Of a DNA stretch of 64,000 bases, positions 45,606 to 54,907 are shown piece by piece. The notes beneath the pieces are model-generated. The model made no database searches. It saw nothing but the letters and a program-made list of their open reading frames with translations, and was not told the DNA's origin. The stretch is from Nocardioides sp. (GTDB lineage: Bacteria; Actinomycetota; Actinomycetes; Propionibacteriales; Nocardioidaceae), in NCBI RefSeq assembly GCF_024509035.1, contig NZ_JANINT010000010.1:1-64000 (forward strand), read 5' to 3'. Position numbers and translations under genes: made by a program. How positions within the stretch are numbered: the stretch's first letter is position 1; every line of letters begins with the position of its first letter.

Positions 45606-45639
45606 CCGCCGGGCGCGAGCACCCGGAATCGGCGGAAGA

Positions 45640-47097
45640 TCAGCAGCCGACGTCCGCGATGTCGCCCTCGGTCACCACCCCGCCCGGCGTGTGGAGGCCG
45701 TACGCCGAGCAGTAGTAGAAGCTCAACAGGTCCTCGCGCTCCAGCCGCACCGGCGACCACATCCCGTTGCCCGTCGGCTCCAGGTAGCGGAACGAGTCGG
45801 CCAGCAGCGCCCTGGTGTTGGCACGGTGCTTGAGGTAGCGGTCCAGCCACCGCTGCACGTAGACGCTGGTGAGGTCCTGCCCGTACCGGCTGGCCGGCAG
45901 CACCAGGGGGATGTCGGTGTAGTCGAGGTGCGTGGAGGCACGGGGTACGACGAGCATCGCGTCCACGCCGGCGGCGCGCCACGCGTCGTAGCCGCTCTCG
46001 CGCTCGCGCATCGGGTCGGGACCCTCCGGGCTCGGTGAGGGGGTCAGCGAGCTGCCGCCGCTGAGGAACCACGGCGACACCGTGAACCCGTACTCCGACT
46101 GCACGGCCAGGGCCGGGACCACCGGCCGGTTGCCGCTGCCGTCGAGCGGTCCGGTCGAGCTCGGTCCGGTGAGCTTGTCGAGCGCGACGACGGCGGCCAC
46201 GCGCCGGTCGGTGCCCTGCACCTTCGAGACCGCCGCCGCGCCCATCGAGTGGCCGATGATCGCGATCCGCGTGGTGCGTCCCGGCGTCGCCGGGTGCGGG
46301 TCGGGGGAGAGGTCGAGGCTGCCCCGGTAGGGGTTGGCGCGCGAGGTGAAGAAGTCGAGCGCGTCCTCGGTGCCGACGAGGAAGTTCGACAGCTGCTGGA
46401 AGGGCACGCCCGGGCAGCCGAGCATCTCGCCGTCCTCGGGTGCGGCGAACGGGTTGCAGAACGGCAGGGTGCCTGCGCCGACCACGGGATCCAGGGGCGA
46501 GGGCTGGTGCGGCAGCGTCTCGCTGGTGCCTTGCCCCTGCACGTCGTAGGTCAGCACGACGTAGCCGCGCTCGGCGAGGTCCTGGGCCAACCACTCGTAC
46601 ATGCCCTCCGAGCCCTGCACCGAGCCCTCGGTCACGACCACGCCGGGGAACGGCCCGCGCAGTCGGCGGCCGGTGTAGGGGTCGACCGCGCCGGGGAGCG
46701 GCTTGTAGACGTGGCCGCGCAGCTGCGCGCCGTACCGGTTCTCGAACGCGACCGCCTGCGACAGCCCACGCGTGCCGTTCCAGCCGGCGCGCAGGGGGTT
46801 GCCGACGTTCCAGCCGGGCACGACGTTGCCGGCGGTGAGTGCCGGGCGCGTGGGCGAGGCGACCTGGGTCAGCAGCTGGTCGACGCTGCGCTGGGTCGAG
46901 GCCGCCACGAGCGCGGGGAGGTACGCCGGGTTCTGCAGCTGCCCGCCCGGTCCGTCGATCCGGCCGTAGGCGTCGGCGATGTTCTGCAGGTCGCGCTGCG
47001 TGTACGCGGGGTCGGTCGGCGCCGGGTCACCGGCGGCCGGGGCCGCGAGGGCGGCGGCGACGCAGAGGGACAGGACGCCCGAGGCGAGTGCACGCAT
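45640..47097 (-). CDS. secreted alpha/beta-hydrolase
   Basis: 485 residues from ATG 47097. Signal peptide (GVLSLCVAAALAAPAAG) for export. The fold is clear from FPGVVVTEGSVQGSEGMYEWLAQDLAERGYVVLTYDVQGQG and the nucleophile elbow IIGHSMGAAAV (Ser), with a His candidate in ASTHLDYTD. The N-terminal 110 residues precede the fold. It ends with two cysteines (YYCSAYG and DVGC) that may form a disulfide. Likely an extracellular esterase or lipase-like enzyme of undefined substrate; single gene. Confidence 0.92.
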   Translation of the reverse strand: MRALASGVLSLCVAAALAAPAAGDPAPTDPAYTQRDLQNIADAYGRIDGPGGQLQNPAYLPALVAASTQRSVDQLLTQVASPTRPALTAGNVVPGWNVGNPLRAGWNGTRGLSQAVAFENRYGAQLRGHVYKPLPGAVDPYTGRRLRGPFPGVVVTEGSVQGSEGMYEWLAQDLAERGYVVLTYDVQGQGTSETLPHQPSPLDPVVGAGTLPFCNPFAAPEDGEMLGCPGVPFQQLSNFLVGTEDALDFFTSRANPYRGSLDLSPDPHPATPGRTTRIAIIGHSMGAAAVSKVQGTDRRVAAVVALDKLTGPSSTGPLDGSGNRPVVPALAVQSEYGFTVSPWFLSGGSSLTPSPSPEGPDPMRERESGYDAWRAAGVDAMLVVPRASTHLDYTDIPLVLPASRYGQDLTSVYVQRWLDRYLKHRANTRALLADSFRYLEPTGNGMWSPVRLEREDLLSFYYCSAYGLHTPGGVVTEGDIADVGC

Positions 47098-47132
47098 GTG
47101 CGCTCAACGAGCGTCCTGCCGCCGGGGTGACG

Positions 47133-47579
47133 TCAGTCCTTGCGCTCGAGGAGGAACACCGGGATCTGGCGGTCGGTGTTCTGCTGGTACTCGGCGTACG
47201 GCGAGTAGACCGCCACCGCGCGCTCCCACCACTCCTCGCGCTCCGCGCCCTCGGCGAGGCGCACGGAGTAGGTGTGCTTCTCGGCGCGGTCCTGGAGGTC
47301 GACCTCAGGGTGGGCGACGAAGTTGTGGTACCAGGTCGGGTGCTCGGGAGCGCCGCCCTTGGAGGCGACCGCGGCGTAGACGCCGTCCTTCTCCACGCGC
47401 ATGACGGGGTTCTTGCGGAGCTTCCCGGACTTGGCGCCCCTCGACGTGATCACCACGACCGGCCACTCGGGATGGTCGGGGAGCGTGTTCATGCGCGCGC
47501 CGTTCGACGCCTCGTACTCCGCCACCTGGTCGCGGACCCACTGCTCCGGGCTGGGCTCGTACTCGCCTTCGAGAGTCAT
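47133..47579 (-). CDS. nitroreductase / deazaflavin-dependent oxidoreductase (Ddn family)
   Basis: 148 residues from ATG 47579 (GTG 47585 also possible). Shows WVRDQVAEYEASNGARMNT, VVVITSRGAKSGKLRKNPVMRVEKDGVYAAVASKGGAPEHPTWYHNFVAHPEVDLQ, the split-barrel F420-binding family typified by mycobacterial Ddn. It reduces quinones or nitro compounds with F420H2. Together with the NpdG-like reductase at 26.5 kb this implies an F420-using organism. Divergent from the MFS gene downstream. Confidence 0.95.
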   Translation of the reverse strand: MTLEGEYEPSPEQWVRDQVAEYEASNGARMNTLPDHPEWPVVVITSRGAKSGKLRKNPVMRVEKDGVYAAVASKGGAPEHPTWYHNFVAHPEVDLQDRAEKHTYSVRLAEGAEREEWWERAVAVYSPYAEYQQNTDRQIPVFLLERKD

Positions 47580-47704
47580 GTCCACCAGAAGACCACGCGC
47601 GGTCGCCGTATTCCAGGTCTAGGCTGAGGCCATGCTGCACCTCCGTGACTGACGGTCGACCGCCTTTCCGGTCCCGTCCCTCTCCACCCTCACGGAGTCC
47701 CTCC

Positions 47705-48880
47705 ATGTCCGGCATGACCGGCACGTCTCGTGCCCGGAGCCGCCTGTTCTCCCGCCCCGCTGTCCTGCGCACCTTCGCGCTCGGACTCGTCGGGCGGCTC
47801 GGGTACGGCGTTCTCCCCCTCTCGTTCCTCTTCACCGTCCGCCAGGCGACTGGGTCGTTCTCGGCCGCCAGCGGCGCCGTCGCGGTCTTCGGGCTGGGTG
47901 CGCTGGCCATGCCGCTGCAGGCACGCGCGCTCGACCGCTGGGGCCAGCGGCGGGTGCTGCCGCTGGTCGCCGGCACCTGGGTCGGCCTGCTCGGCGTAGC
48001 GCTGGCGCTGTCGCTGTTCGGGGTGTCCGCGCCCGTGGCGTGGGTCGCGATCGCGGTGCCCCTCGGCGTCTGCGCGCCCGCGCTGGGGCCCTCGATGCGT
48101 GCCCAGTGGCGGTGGTTCACCGAGGGCACCGACCTGCGGGCCCGTGCCTACTCCGTCGACACGGTGGCTGAGGAGATGCTCTACCTGGTGGGTCCCGCCA
48201 TCGCGGGTGGGCTGCTGGCCGTCGGTCCCGCGCGCAACGGTCTGTTCCTGGTCGCGGTGCTCGCCGTCGTCGGCACCGCCGCGCTGACCGCGTCGCCCGC
48301 AGCGACCGTGCGCGCCGAGCTCGGTCCTGCGCGTGCGAGCCTCCTCGGTCCGGCCCGCCGGCCGGGGGTGCCCCGGCTGATGGCGACGATGGCGTGCTTC
48401 GGGGTGGGCGCCTCGCTCACGCTCACCGGGGTCGCCGCGGCCGCCGACGCCGTCGGACACCCGAGCTGGGCGGGCCTCGTCGAGGCCTGCCTGTCGGCCG
48501 GCTCGGTCACCGGCGGCGTGCTCTGGGCGTCGTCGCGACGGCTGCTGCCACCGGTGCCGGTGCTGTTGACCGGCAGTGCCGGTCTCCTGATCGGGGCAGC
48601 GGTGACGCCCTTCTGGGTGGCGGCGGCGTTGATCGCGCTCGGTGGCCTGTCCTGGGCGCCGACGTTCGTCGAGGCGTTCGAGGCCGCGGACCGGTTGGCC
48701 CCCGAGGGGCAGCGCACCGAGGCGTCGACGCTGGTGAACACCTCGACGAACCTGACCTACGCGCTGGGTACGGCGCTCACCGGCGCGCTCGTCGCGGCCG
48801 GTGCGACGCCGTACCTCCCGGCGGCGGCGGCGTTCGGTGCCGCCGCCCTGCTCGCGCGCGCCTGGGTGCGGGCCCGTTAG
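47705..48880 (+). CDS. MFS-type transporter
   Basis: 391 residues from ATG 47705 (GGAG 7 bases upstream); the track's GTG 47645 adds 20 Ser/Pro/Arg-rich residues. About eleven to twelve helices are predicted. The motif after helix 2 is ALDRWGQRRVLPLV, and helix 5 region GPAIAGGLLAVGPARNGLFL is typical of efflux-type MFS proteins. Substrate unknown; a drug/metabolite exporter is the best guess. Followed by menB after 10 bp, so the two may be cotranscribed. Confidence 0.88.
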   Translation: MSGMTGTSRARSRLFSRPAVLRTFALGLVGRLGYGVLPLSFLFTVRQATGSFSAASGAVAVFGLGALAMPLQARALDRWGQRRVLPLVAGTWVGLLGVALALSLFGVSAPVAWVAIAVPLGVCAPALGPSMRAQWRWFTEGTDLRARAYSVDTVAEEMLYLVGPAIAGGLLAVGPARNGLFLVAVLAVVGTAALTASPAATVRAELGPARASLLGPARRPGVPRLMATMACFGVGASLTLTGVAAAADAVGHPSWAGLVEACLSAGSVTGGVLWASSRRLLPPVPVLLTGSAGLLIGAAVTPFWVAAALIALGGLSWAPTFVEAFEAADRLAPEGQRTEASTLVNTSTNLTYALGTALTGALVAAGATPYLPAAAAFGAAALLARAWVRAR

Positions 48881-48890
48881 CCTCACCCGC

Positions 48891-49808
48891 ATGAGCGCGA
48901 TCGACGGGGTGTCGGAGATCTTCGACGCCGACGCCTGGGACGCCGTCCCCGGCTTCGAGGACCTGACCGACCTGACCTACCACCGGGCCAAGGCGCACGG
49001 CACCGTGCGCGTGGCCTTCGACCGGCCGGACATCCTCAACGCGTTCCGCCCGCACACGGTCGACGAGCTGCTGCGCGTGCTCGAGCACGCGCGCACCTCC
49101 AGCGACGTCGGCTGCGTGCTGCTCACCGGCAACGGCCCGAGCGCGAAGAACGGGAAGTGGGCGTTCTGCACCGGCGGCGACCAGCGGATCCGGGGCAAGG
49201 CCGGCTATCAGTACGCCGAGGGCGAGACCGCGGATACCGTCGACAAGGCCAAGCTCGGCCGGTTGCACATCCTCGAGGTGCAGCGGCTGATCCGCTTCAT
49301 GCCGAAGATCGTGATCTGCGTGGCGCCGGGCTGGACCGCCGGCGGCGGGCACAGCCTGCACGTGGTCTGCGACCTGACGCTGGCGAGCCTGGAGGAGGCG
49401 CGGTTCAAGCAGACCGACGCCGACGTCGGGTCGTTCGACGGCGGCTTCGGCTCGGCGTACCTCGCCCGTCAGGTCGGCCAGAAGTTCGCCCGCGAGATCT
49501 TCTTCCTCGGCCAGGAGTACTCCGCCGAGGACGGCGTCCGGATGGGCACGGTCAACCGCGCGGTCCCGCACGCCGAGCTCGAGGCGACCGCGTTGGAGTG
49601 GGGACGGATCATCAACGGCAAGTCGCCCACCGCCCAGCGGATGCTCAAGTACTCCTTCAACGCGATCGACGACGGCCTGGTCGGCCAGCAGCTGTTCGCC
49701 GGCGAGACCACGCGTCTGGCGTACATGACCGACGAGGCCCAGGAGGGCCGCGACCAGTTCCTCGAGAAGCGCGAGCCCGACTGGTCGCCCTTCCCCTGGT
49801 ACTACTGA
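48891..49808 (+). CDS. menB: 1,4-dihydroxy-2-naphthoyl-CoA synthase
   Basis: 305 residues from ATG 48891. Crotonase-fold enzyme that cyclises o-succinylbenzoyl-CoA in menaquinone biosynthesis. Signatures include the N-terminal LTYHRAKAHGTVRVAFDRPDILNAFRPHTVDEL, CTGGDQRIRGKAGYQYAEG (MenB-specific loop), APGWTAGGGHSLHVVCDLTLAS (oxyanion hole), FKQTDADVGSFDGGFGSAYLARQVGQKFAREIFFLG and the C-terminal PDWSPFPWYY. No other men gene is in the window. Confidence 0.97.
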   Translation: MSAIDGVSEIFDADAWDAVPGFEDLTDLTYHRAKAHGTVRVAFDRPDILNAFRPHTVDELLRVLEHARTSSDVGCVLLTGNGPSAKNGKWAFCTGGDQRIRGKAGYQYAEGETADTVDKAKLGRLHILEVQRLIRFMPKIVICVAPGWTAGGGHSLHVVCDLTLASLEEARFKQTDADVGSFDGGFGSAYLARQVGQKFAREIFFLGQEYSAEDGVRMGTVNRAVPHAELEATALEWGRIINGKSPTAQRMLKYSFNAIDDGLVGQQLFAGETTRLAYMTDEAQEGRDQFLEKREPDWSPFPWYY

Positions 49809-49920
49809 CGCGATCCACGGGCGACCACGCGGGCGACCTTCGGCCCTTCTTGGGGGGACCTTCGCCGAGGTAGCGTGCGAGCGCTCGGCCGCGTCCAGGC
49901 TGTGGGACGCACGAGCCGGA

Positions 49921-49936
49921 AGTGACTGCGGTCACT
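49921..49936. promoter_or_regulatory. palindrome upstream of pntA
   Basis: AGTGAC-TGCG-GTCACT is a perfect inverted repeat 61 bp before the pntA start in a 188-bp gap with no gene. A candidate regulator site for the transhydrogenase operon. Confidence 0.4.
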
Positions 49937-49996
49937 GACAGGTTCGAGTCCGGCTGGTGAGGTGTCACCCGCCGTCAGCGTCCCCCAGGAGGTCCA

Positions 49997-51526
49997 GTGC
50001 GTATCGGTGTCCCACGTGAGTCGCGAGCAGGGGAGACCCTCGTGGCGGCGACCGCCACCACGGCGTCACGACTGGTCAAGCTCGGCTACGACGTCGTGGT
50101 CGAGTCCGGCGCCGGCGGCGCGGCCAGCCAGCCCGACGAGGCGTACGCCGAGGCCGGCGTGACGGTCGGCAGCGCCGAGGACGTGTGGTCCAGCGACATC
50201 GTCGTCAAGATCAACGCCCCCACCGACGGCGAGATCGCGCGGCTGCGCCGCGGCGCCACCGTCGTGTCGCTGATGGCGCCGGCGCGCTCGCCCGAGCTCG
50301 TCGAGCGGCTCTCGGCCGCGGGCGTGACCGCGCTGGCGATGGACGCGGTGCCGCGGATCTCGCGTGCCCAGTCGATGGACGTGCTGTCCTCGATGGCCAA
50401 CGTGGCCGGCTACCGGGCCGTCGTGGAGGCCGCGCACGCCTTCGGCCGTCAGTTCACCGGACAGGTCACCGCCGCCGGCAAGATCCCGCCCGCGCGGGTC
50501 TTCGTCGTCGGCGCCGGCGTCGCCGGGCTCGCCGCGATCGGCGCGGCCGGGTCGATGGGCGCGATCGTCCGGGCCTTCGACGTACGCCCGGAGGTCGCCG
50601 AGCAGGTCGAGTCGATGGGCGCGGAGTTCGTCACCGTCGACATGCAGTCCGAGGTCAGCTCCGACGGCTACGCCAAGGAGATGACCGCGGAGCAGGAGAA
50701 GGCCACCGCCGTCATGTACGACGAGGAGGCCCGCGCGGCCGACATCGTCATCACCACCGCCCTCATCCCGGGACGCCCGGCGCCGCGGCTGCTCACCGAG
50801 GAGACCGTGGCCGCGATGCGCCCGGGCAGCGTGATCGTCGACATGGCCGCGGCCAACGGCGGCAACGTCGCCCTGACGGTCGCCGACCAGGAGGTCGTCA
50901 CCGACAACGGGGTGCGGATCCTCGGCTACACCGACCTCGCGGGCCGCCTCGCCGCCCAGACCTCCCAGCTCTTCGGCACCAACGTCGTCAACCTGCTCAC
51001 GCTGATGACGCCCGAGAAGGACGGCGCCCTCACCCTCGACCTCGAGGACCCGGTCCAGCGCGGGCTGACGGTCGTGCGCGACGGCGAGGTGCTCTGGCCG
51101 CCGCCCCCGGTGCAGGTCTCCGCCGCACCCAAGACGCCGGCGCCGGCCGCGCCGGCCGAGCCGGCGCCGCCGAAGAAGAAGCGGCCGATGTGGCTGGTGT
51201 TCGCCGCGGTGTCCGTCCTGCTGTTCCTCGTGGCCGCGACGGCCCCGGCCCCGCTGCCCGAGCACTTCTTCGTGCTCACGCTCGCGATCGTGATCGGCTA
51301 CTACGTGATCGGCAACGTGCACCACGCGCTGCACACGCCCCTGATGAGCGTCACGAACGCGATCTCCGGGATCATCGTCGTCGGAGCGATGCTCCAGCTC
51401 GGAGTGGACGACGCCGCCGTACGCGCCCTGTCCTTCGTCGCAGTTCTCCTCGCCAGCATCAACGTGTTCGGCGGCTTCGCCGTGACGCGCCGGATGCTCG
51501 GCATGTTCCGGAAGGCGGACCAGTGA
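49997..51526 (+). CDS. pntA: NAD(P) transhydrogenase subunit alpha (fused alpha1/alpha2)
   Basis: 509 residues from GTG 49997. PntA couples hydride transfer between NAD(H) and NADP(H) to proton movement. Domain I covers about 1-375 with [17 protein letters not shown], the NAD-binding [33 protein letters not shown] and [27 protein letters not shown] Pro/Ala/Lys linker follows, then four membrane helices (about 395-500; [15 protein letters not shown] ... [32 protein letters not shown]). In many actinobacteria this subunit is split in two; here it is one chain. Shares one base with pntB (TGATG). Confidence 0.97.
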   Translation: MRIGVPRESRAGETLVAATATTASRLVKLGYDVVVESGAGGAASQPDEAYAEAGVTVGSAEDVWSSDIVVKINAPTDGEIARLRRGATVVSLMAPARSPELVERLSAAGVTALAMDAVPRISRAQSMDVLSSMANVAGYRAVVEAAHAFGRQFTGQVTAAGKIPPARVFVVGAGVAGLAAIGAAGSMGAIVRAFDVRPEVAEQVESMGAEFVTVDMQSEVSSDGYAKEMTAEQEKATAVMYDEEARAADIVITTALIPGRPAPRLLTEETVAAMRPGSVIVDMAAANGGNVALTVADQEVVTDNGVRILGYTDLAGRLAAQTSQLFGTNVVNLLTLMTPEKDGALTLDLEDPVQRGLTVVRDGEVLWPPPPVQVSAAPKTPAPAAPAEPAPPKKKRPMWLVFAAVSVLLFLVAATAPAPLPEHFFVLTLAIVIGYYVIGNVHHALHTPLMSVTNAISGIIVVGAMLQLGVDDAAVRALSFVAVLLASINVFGGFAVTRRMLGMFRKADQ

Positions 51527-52941
51527 TGGATGCCGTGAGCATCGCCGTCGGCGCCTACCTGGTCGCCTCCCTCCTCTTCATCCTCAGCCTCGCCGGCCTG
51601 TCGCGGCACGAGAGCGCCCGCAACGGCGTCAGCTACGGCATCGCCGGGATGGCCCTCGCGCTGGCCGCGACCGTGGGTCTGCTCATCGACGACACCGACG
51701 AGGCGCTGCCGATGATCCTGCTCGTCGTGGCCGTGGCGGCCGGAGCCGCCATCGGCCTCTGGCGGGCCCGGGTCGTCGCGATGACCGGCATGCCCGAGCT
51801 GATCGCGCTGCTGCACTCGTTCGTGGGTCTGGCTGCGGTCCTCGTGGGCTGGAACGGCTACCTGCACGACGAAGGGCTCACCGGCTCACTGCACCGGATC
51901 CACAGCGCCGAGGTCGTCATCGGCGTCTTCATCGGCGCGGTGACGTTCACCGGCTCGATCGTCGCGAACCTCAAGCTCTCGGCGCGGATGAAGTCGGCGC
52001 CGCTGATGCTGCCCGGCAAGAACGCCATCAACCTCGGCGCGCTGGGGATCTTCGCCGGCCTGACGGTGTGGTTCACCGTCTCGCCGAACATCGGCGTGCT
52101 CATCGCCGTGACCGCGGTCGCGCTCGCCCTGGGGTGGCACCTGGTCGCCTCCATCGGCGGCGGCGACATGCCGGTCGTGGTCTCGATGCTGAACAGCTAC
52201 TCGGGTTGGGCCGCGGCCGCGTCCGGCTTCCTGCTCGACAACAACCTGCTGATCGTGACCGGCGCGCTCGTCGGGTCCTCGGGTGCGTACCTGTCCTACA
52301 TCATGTGCGAGGCGATGAACCGATCGTTCATCTCCGTCATCGCCGGAGGCTTCGGCATCGAGGTCGCCGCATCGGGTGACACCGACTACGGCGAGCACCA
52401 CGAGATCACTGCCGAGGAGGTCGCCGAGCTCCTCGCCGACGCCTCCAGCGTGATCATCACCCCCGGCTACGGCATGGCGGTCGCGCAGGCGCAGTACCCG
52501 GTCGCCGAGCTCACCAGCAAGCTCCGGGCCCGTGGCGTCGACGTCCGGTTCGGCATCCACCCCGTCGCCGGCCGGCTGCCCGGGCACATGAACGTCCTGC
52601 TCGCCGAGGCCAAGGTGCCCTACGACGTCGTCCTGGAGATGGACGAGATCAACGACGACTTCCCGCAGACCGACGTCGTCCTGGTCATCGGTGCCAACGA
52701 CACGGTCAACCCCGCCGCTCTGGAGGAGCCCGGCAGTCCGATCGCCGGCATGCCGGTGCTCCACGTGTGGGAGGCCAAGGACGTCATCGTCTTCAAGCGC
52801 TCGATGGCCGTGGGCTACGCCGGTGTGCAGAACCCGCTGTTCTTCCGTGACAACACCAGCATGCTGTTCGGTGACGCCAAGGACCGGGTCGAGGACATCG
52901 TGCGGCACCTCGCGGAGGTCCCTCAGCAGGCTTCTCGCTGA
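51526..52941 (+). CDS. pntB: NAD(P) transhydrogenase subunit beta
   Basis: 471 residues from ATG 51526. The first 260 residues are about eight to nine membrane helices (proton channel, domain II), with [21 protein letters not shown] and [21 protein letters not shown]. Domain III, about 295-471, binds NADP(H): [61 protein letters not shown] and [20 protein letters not shown] are diagnostic. Operon partner of pntA. Confidence 0.98.
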   Translation: MDAVSIAVGAYLVASLLFILSLAGLSRHESARNGVSYGIAGMALALAATVGLLIDDTDEALPMILLVVAVAAGAAIGLWRARVVAMTGMPELIALLHSFVGLAAVLVGWNGYLHDEGLTGSLHRIHSAEVVIGVFIGAVTFTGSIVANLKLSARMKSAPLMLPGKNAINLGALGIFAGLTVWFTVSPNIGVLIAVTAVALALGWHLVASIGGGDMPVVVSMLNSYSGWAAAASGFLLDNNLLIVTGALVGSSGAYLSYIMCEAMNRSFISVIAGGFGIEVAASGDTDYGEHHEITAEEVAELLADASSVIITPGYGMAVAQAQYPVAELTSKLRARGVDVRFGIHPVAGRLPGHMNVLLAEAKVPYDVVLEMDEINDDFPQTDVVLVIGANDTVNPAALEEPGSPIAGMPVLHVWEAKDVIVFKRSMAVGYAGVQNPLFFRDNTSMLFGDAKDRVEDIVRHLAEVPQQASR

Positions 52942-52963
52942 CGGAGCGGTACGTCGGTGCCTC

Positions 52964-54007
52964 TCACCCGAGGGGCGCGGCGTCGACCTGGTCCGGCGCG
53001 TGTCCGCGGCGGGCGACCTCGGCCATGGCCCGGTCGATCCCGCCGTGCTCGAGGGCGGCGGCGGTCGAGTCGTCCGCCCAGAGCAGGCGGCCGTCGCGCC
53101 GGACGCTCACCCGCATGGTGGCGCCGAGGTGCTCGATCGCACCGGGAACGTTGCGACGCTCGAGGGGTAGCGGGACCGGCAGCACGTGCGCGGCATCCAG
53201 ACCGCCGACGCCTTCCACATCGACGCGCCACCGAGCCGATCGTCCGCGCAGCAGCCAGCGCTCGTCGGTCACCTCGGCGCGCACGGGTGAGACGACCGGG
53301 TCGCCCAGCCGGAGCAGCCGTCCGCCTGGCAGGAGCACGACGAGCGCGGTGACCGTCGTGCGCAGCGGGCCGGCGGTCACCTCGCCGCCCGCGAACGCCA
53401 CGCACACCGAGGGGTCCTCGAAGCCCTGGGCCTGGCCCCACCACCACGACTCGGGGAAGCCGCCCTTGCCCCAGTTCTTCTCGGCGTAGACCGCCCAGCC
53501 GTCCAGGTCCCAGGTCTCCGTGCCGACCACCGCATGCCCATGGGCGGAGCCCCCGAGCAGCCACGGGTGCCAGTACTGGTTGAGCCCCGGGACCGCCTGG
53601 AAGACGCTCGACCCGCCGACGGCCCGCCGGGGCCACGGCGTCGGGACCGTCACCCTCACGTCCACCCGGGCGTCCGCCCCGAGGTCGACCACCAGCCGGT
53701 CGGCCTCGCCCCGGAACGCGTCGCCGGCGTACGCACCCAGGCACGCACCGGACGCGTGACCCTCGGGGTGGGCGACCGTGCGCAGGAAGCCGTGCGGGTG
53801 CGCCGCGAGCCCGAGGGTGGCCCAGTGGCCGTCCGCCGCGCGGTTCACCCCGTTGAGCGCGATCAGCACGCGCCCCGAAGCGGGGTCGGTGAACCGCCAG
53901 AAGTAGCCCTCCATCGCAACGCCGTGCGCCGGCAGCGGGTCCCCGAAGGGCAGGTCGGCACCACTGGCCCGGTACGCCCGACGTACCGCACTGATCGCCG
54001 CCACCAT
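52964..54007 (-). CDS. tocopherol cyclase-like protein
   Basis: 347 residues from ATG 54007. Patterns resembling the tocopherol cyclase family: MEGYFWRFTDPASGRVLIALNGVNR near the start, SSVFQAVPGLNQYWHPWLLGGSAHG, then WAVYAEKNWGKGGFPESWWWGQAQGF, rich in aromatic residues as in the ligand-binding barrel. There is no signal peptide. The plant enzyme closes the chromanol ring of vitamin E; bacterial relatives outside cyanobacteria are uncharacterised and may act on other isoprenoid quinones. The family call is by eye. Confidence 0.65.
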   Translation of the reverse strand: MVAAISAVRRAYRASGADLPFGDPLPAHGVAMEGYFWRFTDPASGRVLIALNGVNRAADGHWATLGLAAHPHGFLRTVAHPEGHASGACLGAYAGDAFRGEADRLVVDLGADARVDVRVTVPTPWPRRAVGGSSVFQAVPGLNQYWHPWLLGGSAHGHAVVGTETWDLDGWAVYAEKNWGKGGFPESWWWGQAQGFEDPSVCVAFAGGEVTAGPLRTTVTALVVLLPGGRLLRLGDPVVSPVRAEVTDERWLLRGRSARWRVDVEGVGGLDAAHVLPVPLPLERRNVPGAIEHLGATMRVSVRRDGRLLWADDSTAAALEHGGIDRAMAEVARRGHAPDQVDAAPLG

Positions 54008-54164
54008 CCGAGCATCATGTCAGCGGGGCGTGGACCCGGCCCCCGGAACCGATCCGGACCGCTCCCGCGGCTACGTCGGCTCGGGCCCTGGTGACGTCGA
54101 GGTCTGGCCGCGCACCGTCCAGCAGCTGGGCTGCGCCTGAGGCGACGAGCGGAAGGGGTGCGGT

Positions 54165-54812
54165 CTACTGCGCCAGCTCGCCGCCGGTCATCAGTCGCAG
54201 GATCTCCAACCCGTTGCTGTTGCCGCTCGCACCCTCGGGCAGGGGTGCGCCGCGCTTGCTCGCATGCACGGCGGCCATGTTCGCGACCCACGCGGCGAAG
54301 AGGGCGCTGGCGCGAGCCTGGGAACGGGTGGGATCGGGGTCCGCCGCGCGGGCCGTCGCGTCGTCGACGAGGTCGGCGATCGCGGCCATCCAGCGCTGCA
54401 TGACGTGCCCGGCGATGTCGAGTGACCCCACCGTGAGCTGCTCCAGGAACGGGTAGGCGAGCGCGACGTCCTCCCCGGCCCGGTCGACCCAGCCGGCGTC
54501 GGCCATGGCGGCCAGGGCCGCCGCCACGGTCTCGGCCACGGGCTCCTCGACGGGGCGCTCGCGGACCGCTGCGACGAAGGCGTCGAGCCACCCGTCGAAG
54601 TAGGCGAGCATGATCGCCGCCTTGGACGGGAAGTGCAGGTAGATCGTCCGCACGCCGACCCCGGCGGCCTCCGAGATGTCCCCGATCGAGGTGCCGGCGT
54701 AGCCCCGCTCGGCGAAGAGACCCCGCCCGGCCTCGAGGATGCGCGCTCGCGTCGCCGCCTTGCGCACCTCCTGCCAGGGCGCCGACGGGGCCCGGCCACC
54801 CTGCTCGGCCAC
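54165..54812 (-). CDS. TetR-family transcriptional regulator
   Basis: 215 residues from GTG 54812. N-terminal helix-turn-helix: TRARILEAGRGLFAERGYAGTSIGDISEAAGVGVRTIYLHFPSKAAIMLAYFDGW, canonical for TetR. The rest is helical, with a ligand-binding/dimer region. It is divergent from the 2476-residue secreted protein, with a TGCCAT-C-ATGGCA palindrome between, so it probably controls that gene and itself. Confidence 0.95.
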   Translation of the reverse strand: MAEQGGRAPSAPWQEVRKAATRARILEAGRGLFAERGYAGTSIGDISEAAGVGVRTIYLHFPSKAAIMLAYFDGWLDAFVAAVRERPVEEPVAETVAAALAAMADAGWVDRAGEDVALAYPFLEQLTVGSLDIAGHVMQRWMAAIADLVDDATARAADPDPTRSQARASALFAAWVANMAAVHASKRGAPLPEGASGNSNGLEILRLMTGGELAQ

Positions 54813-54863
54813 GGGACCAATCTAGGCCAGTCGTCCCATTGGGCCACGCGCGAACCGAGGTTT

Positions 54864-54876
54864 TGCCATCATGGCA
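54864..54876. promoter_or_regulatory. palindromic operator candidate between TetR and giant secreted-protein genes
   Basis: TGCCAT-C-ATGGCA, perfect 6-1-6 inverted repeat in the 95-bp divergent gap, 32 bp before the giant gene's start codon. Confidence 0.55.
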
Positions 54877-54907
54877 GCGCTGACGCCACCGCACCGAAGG
54901 GGACCTG

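Noticed and set aside
49942-49958. tRNA T-arm-like string GGTTCGAGTCC upstream of pntA
   Set aside because: No matching acceptor, D-arm or anticodon arm around it; not a tRNA.
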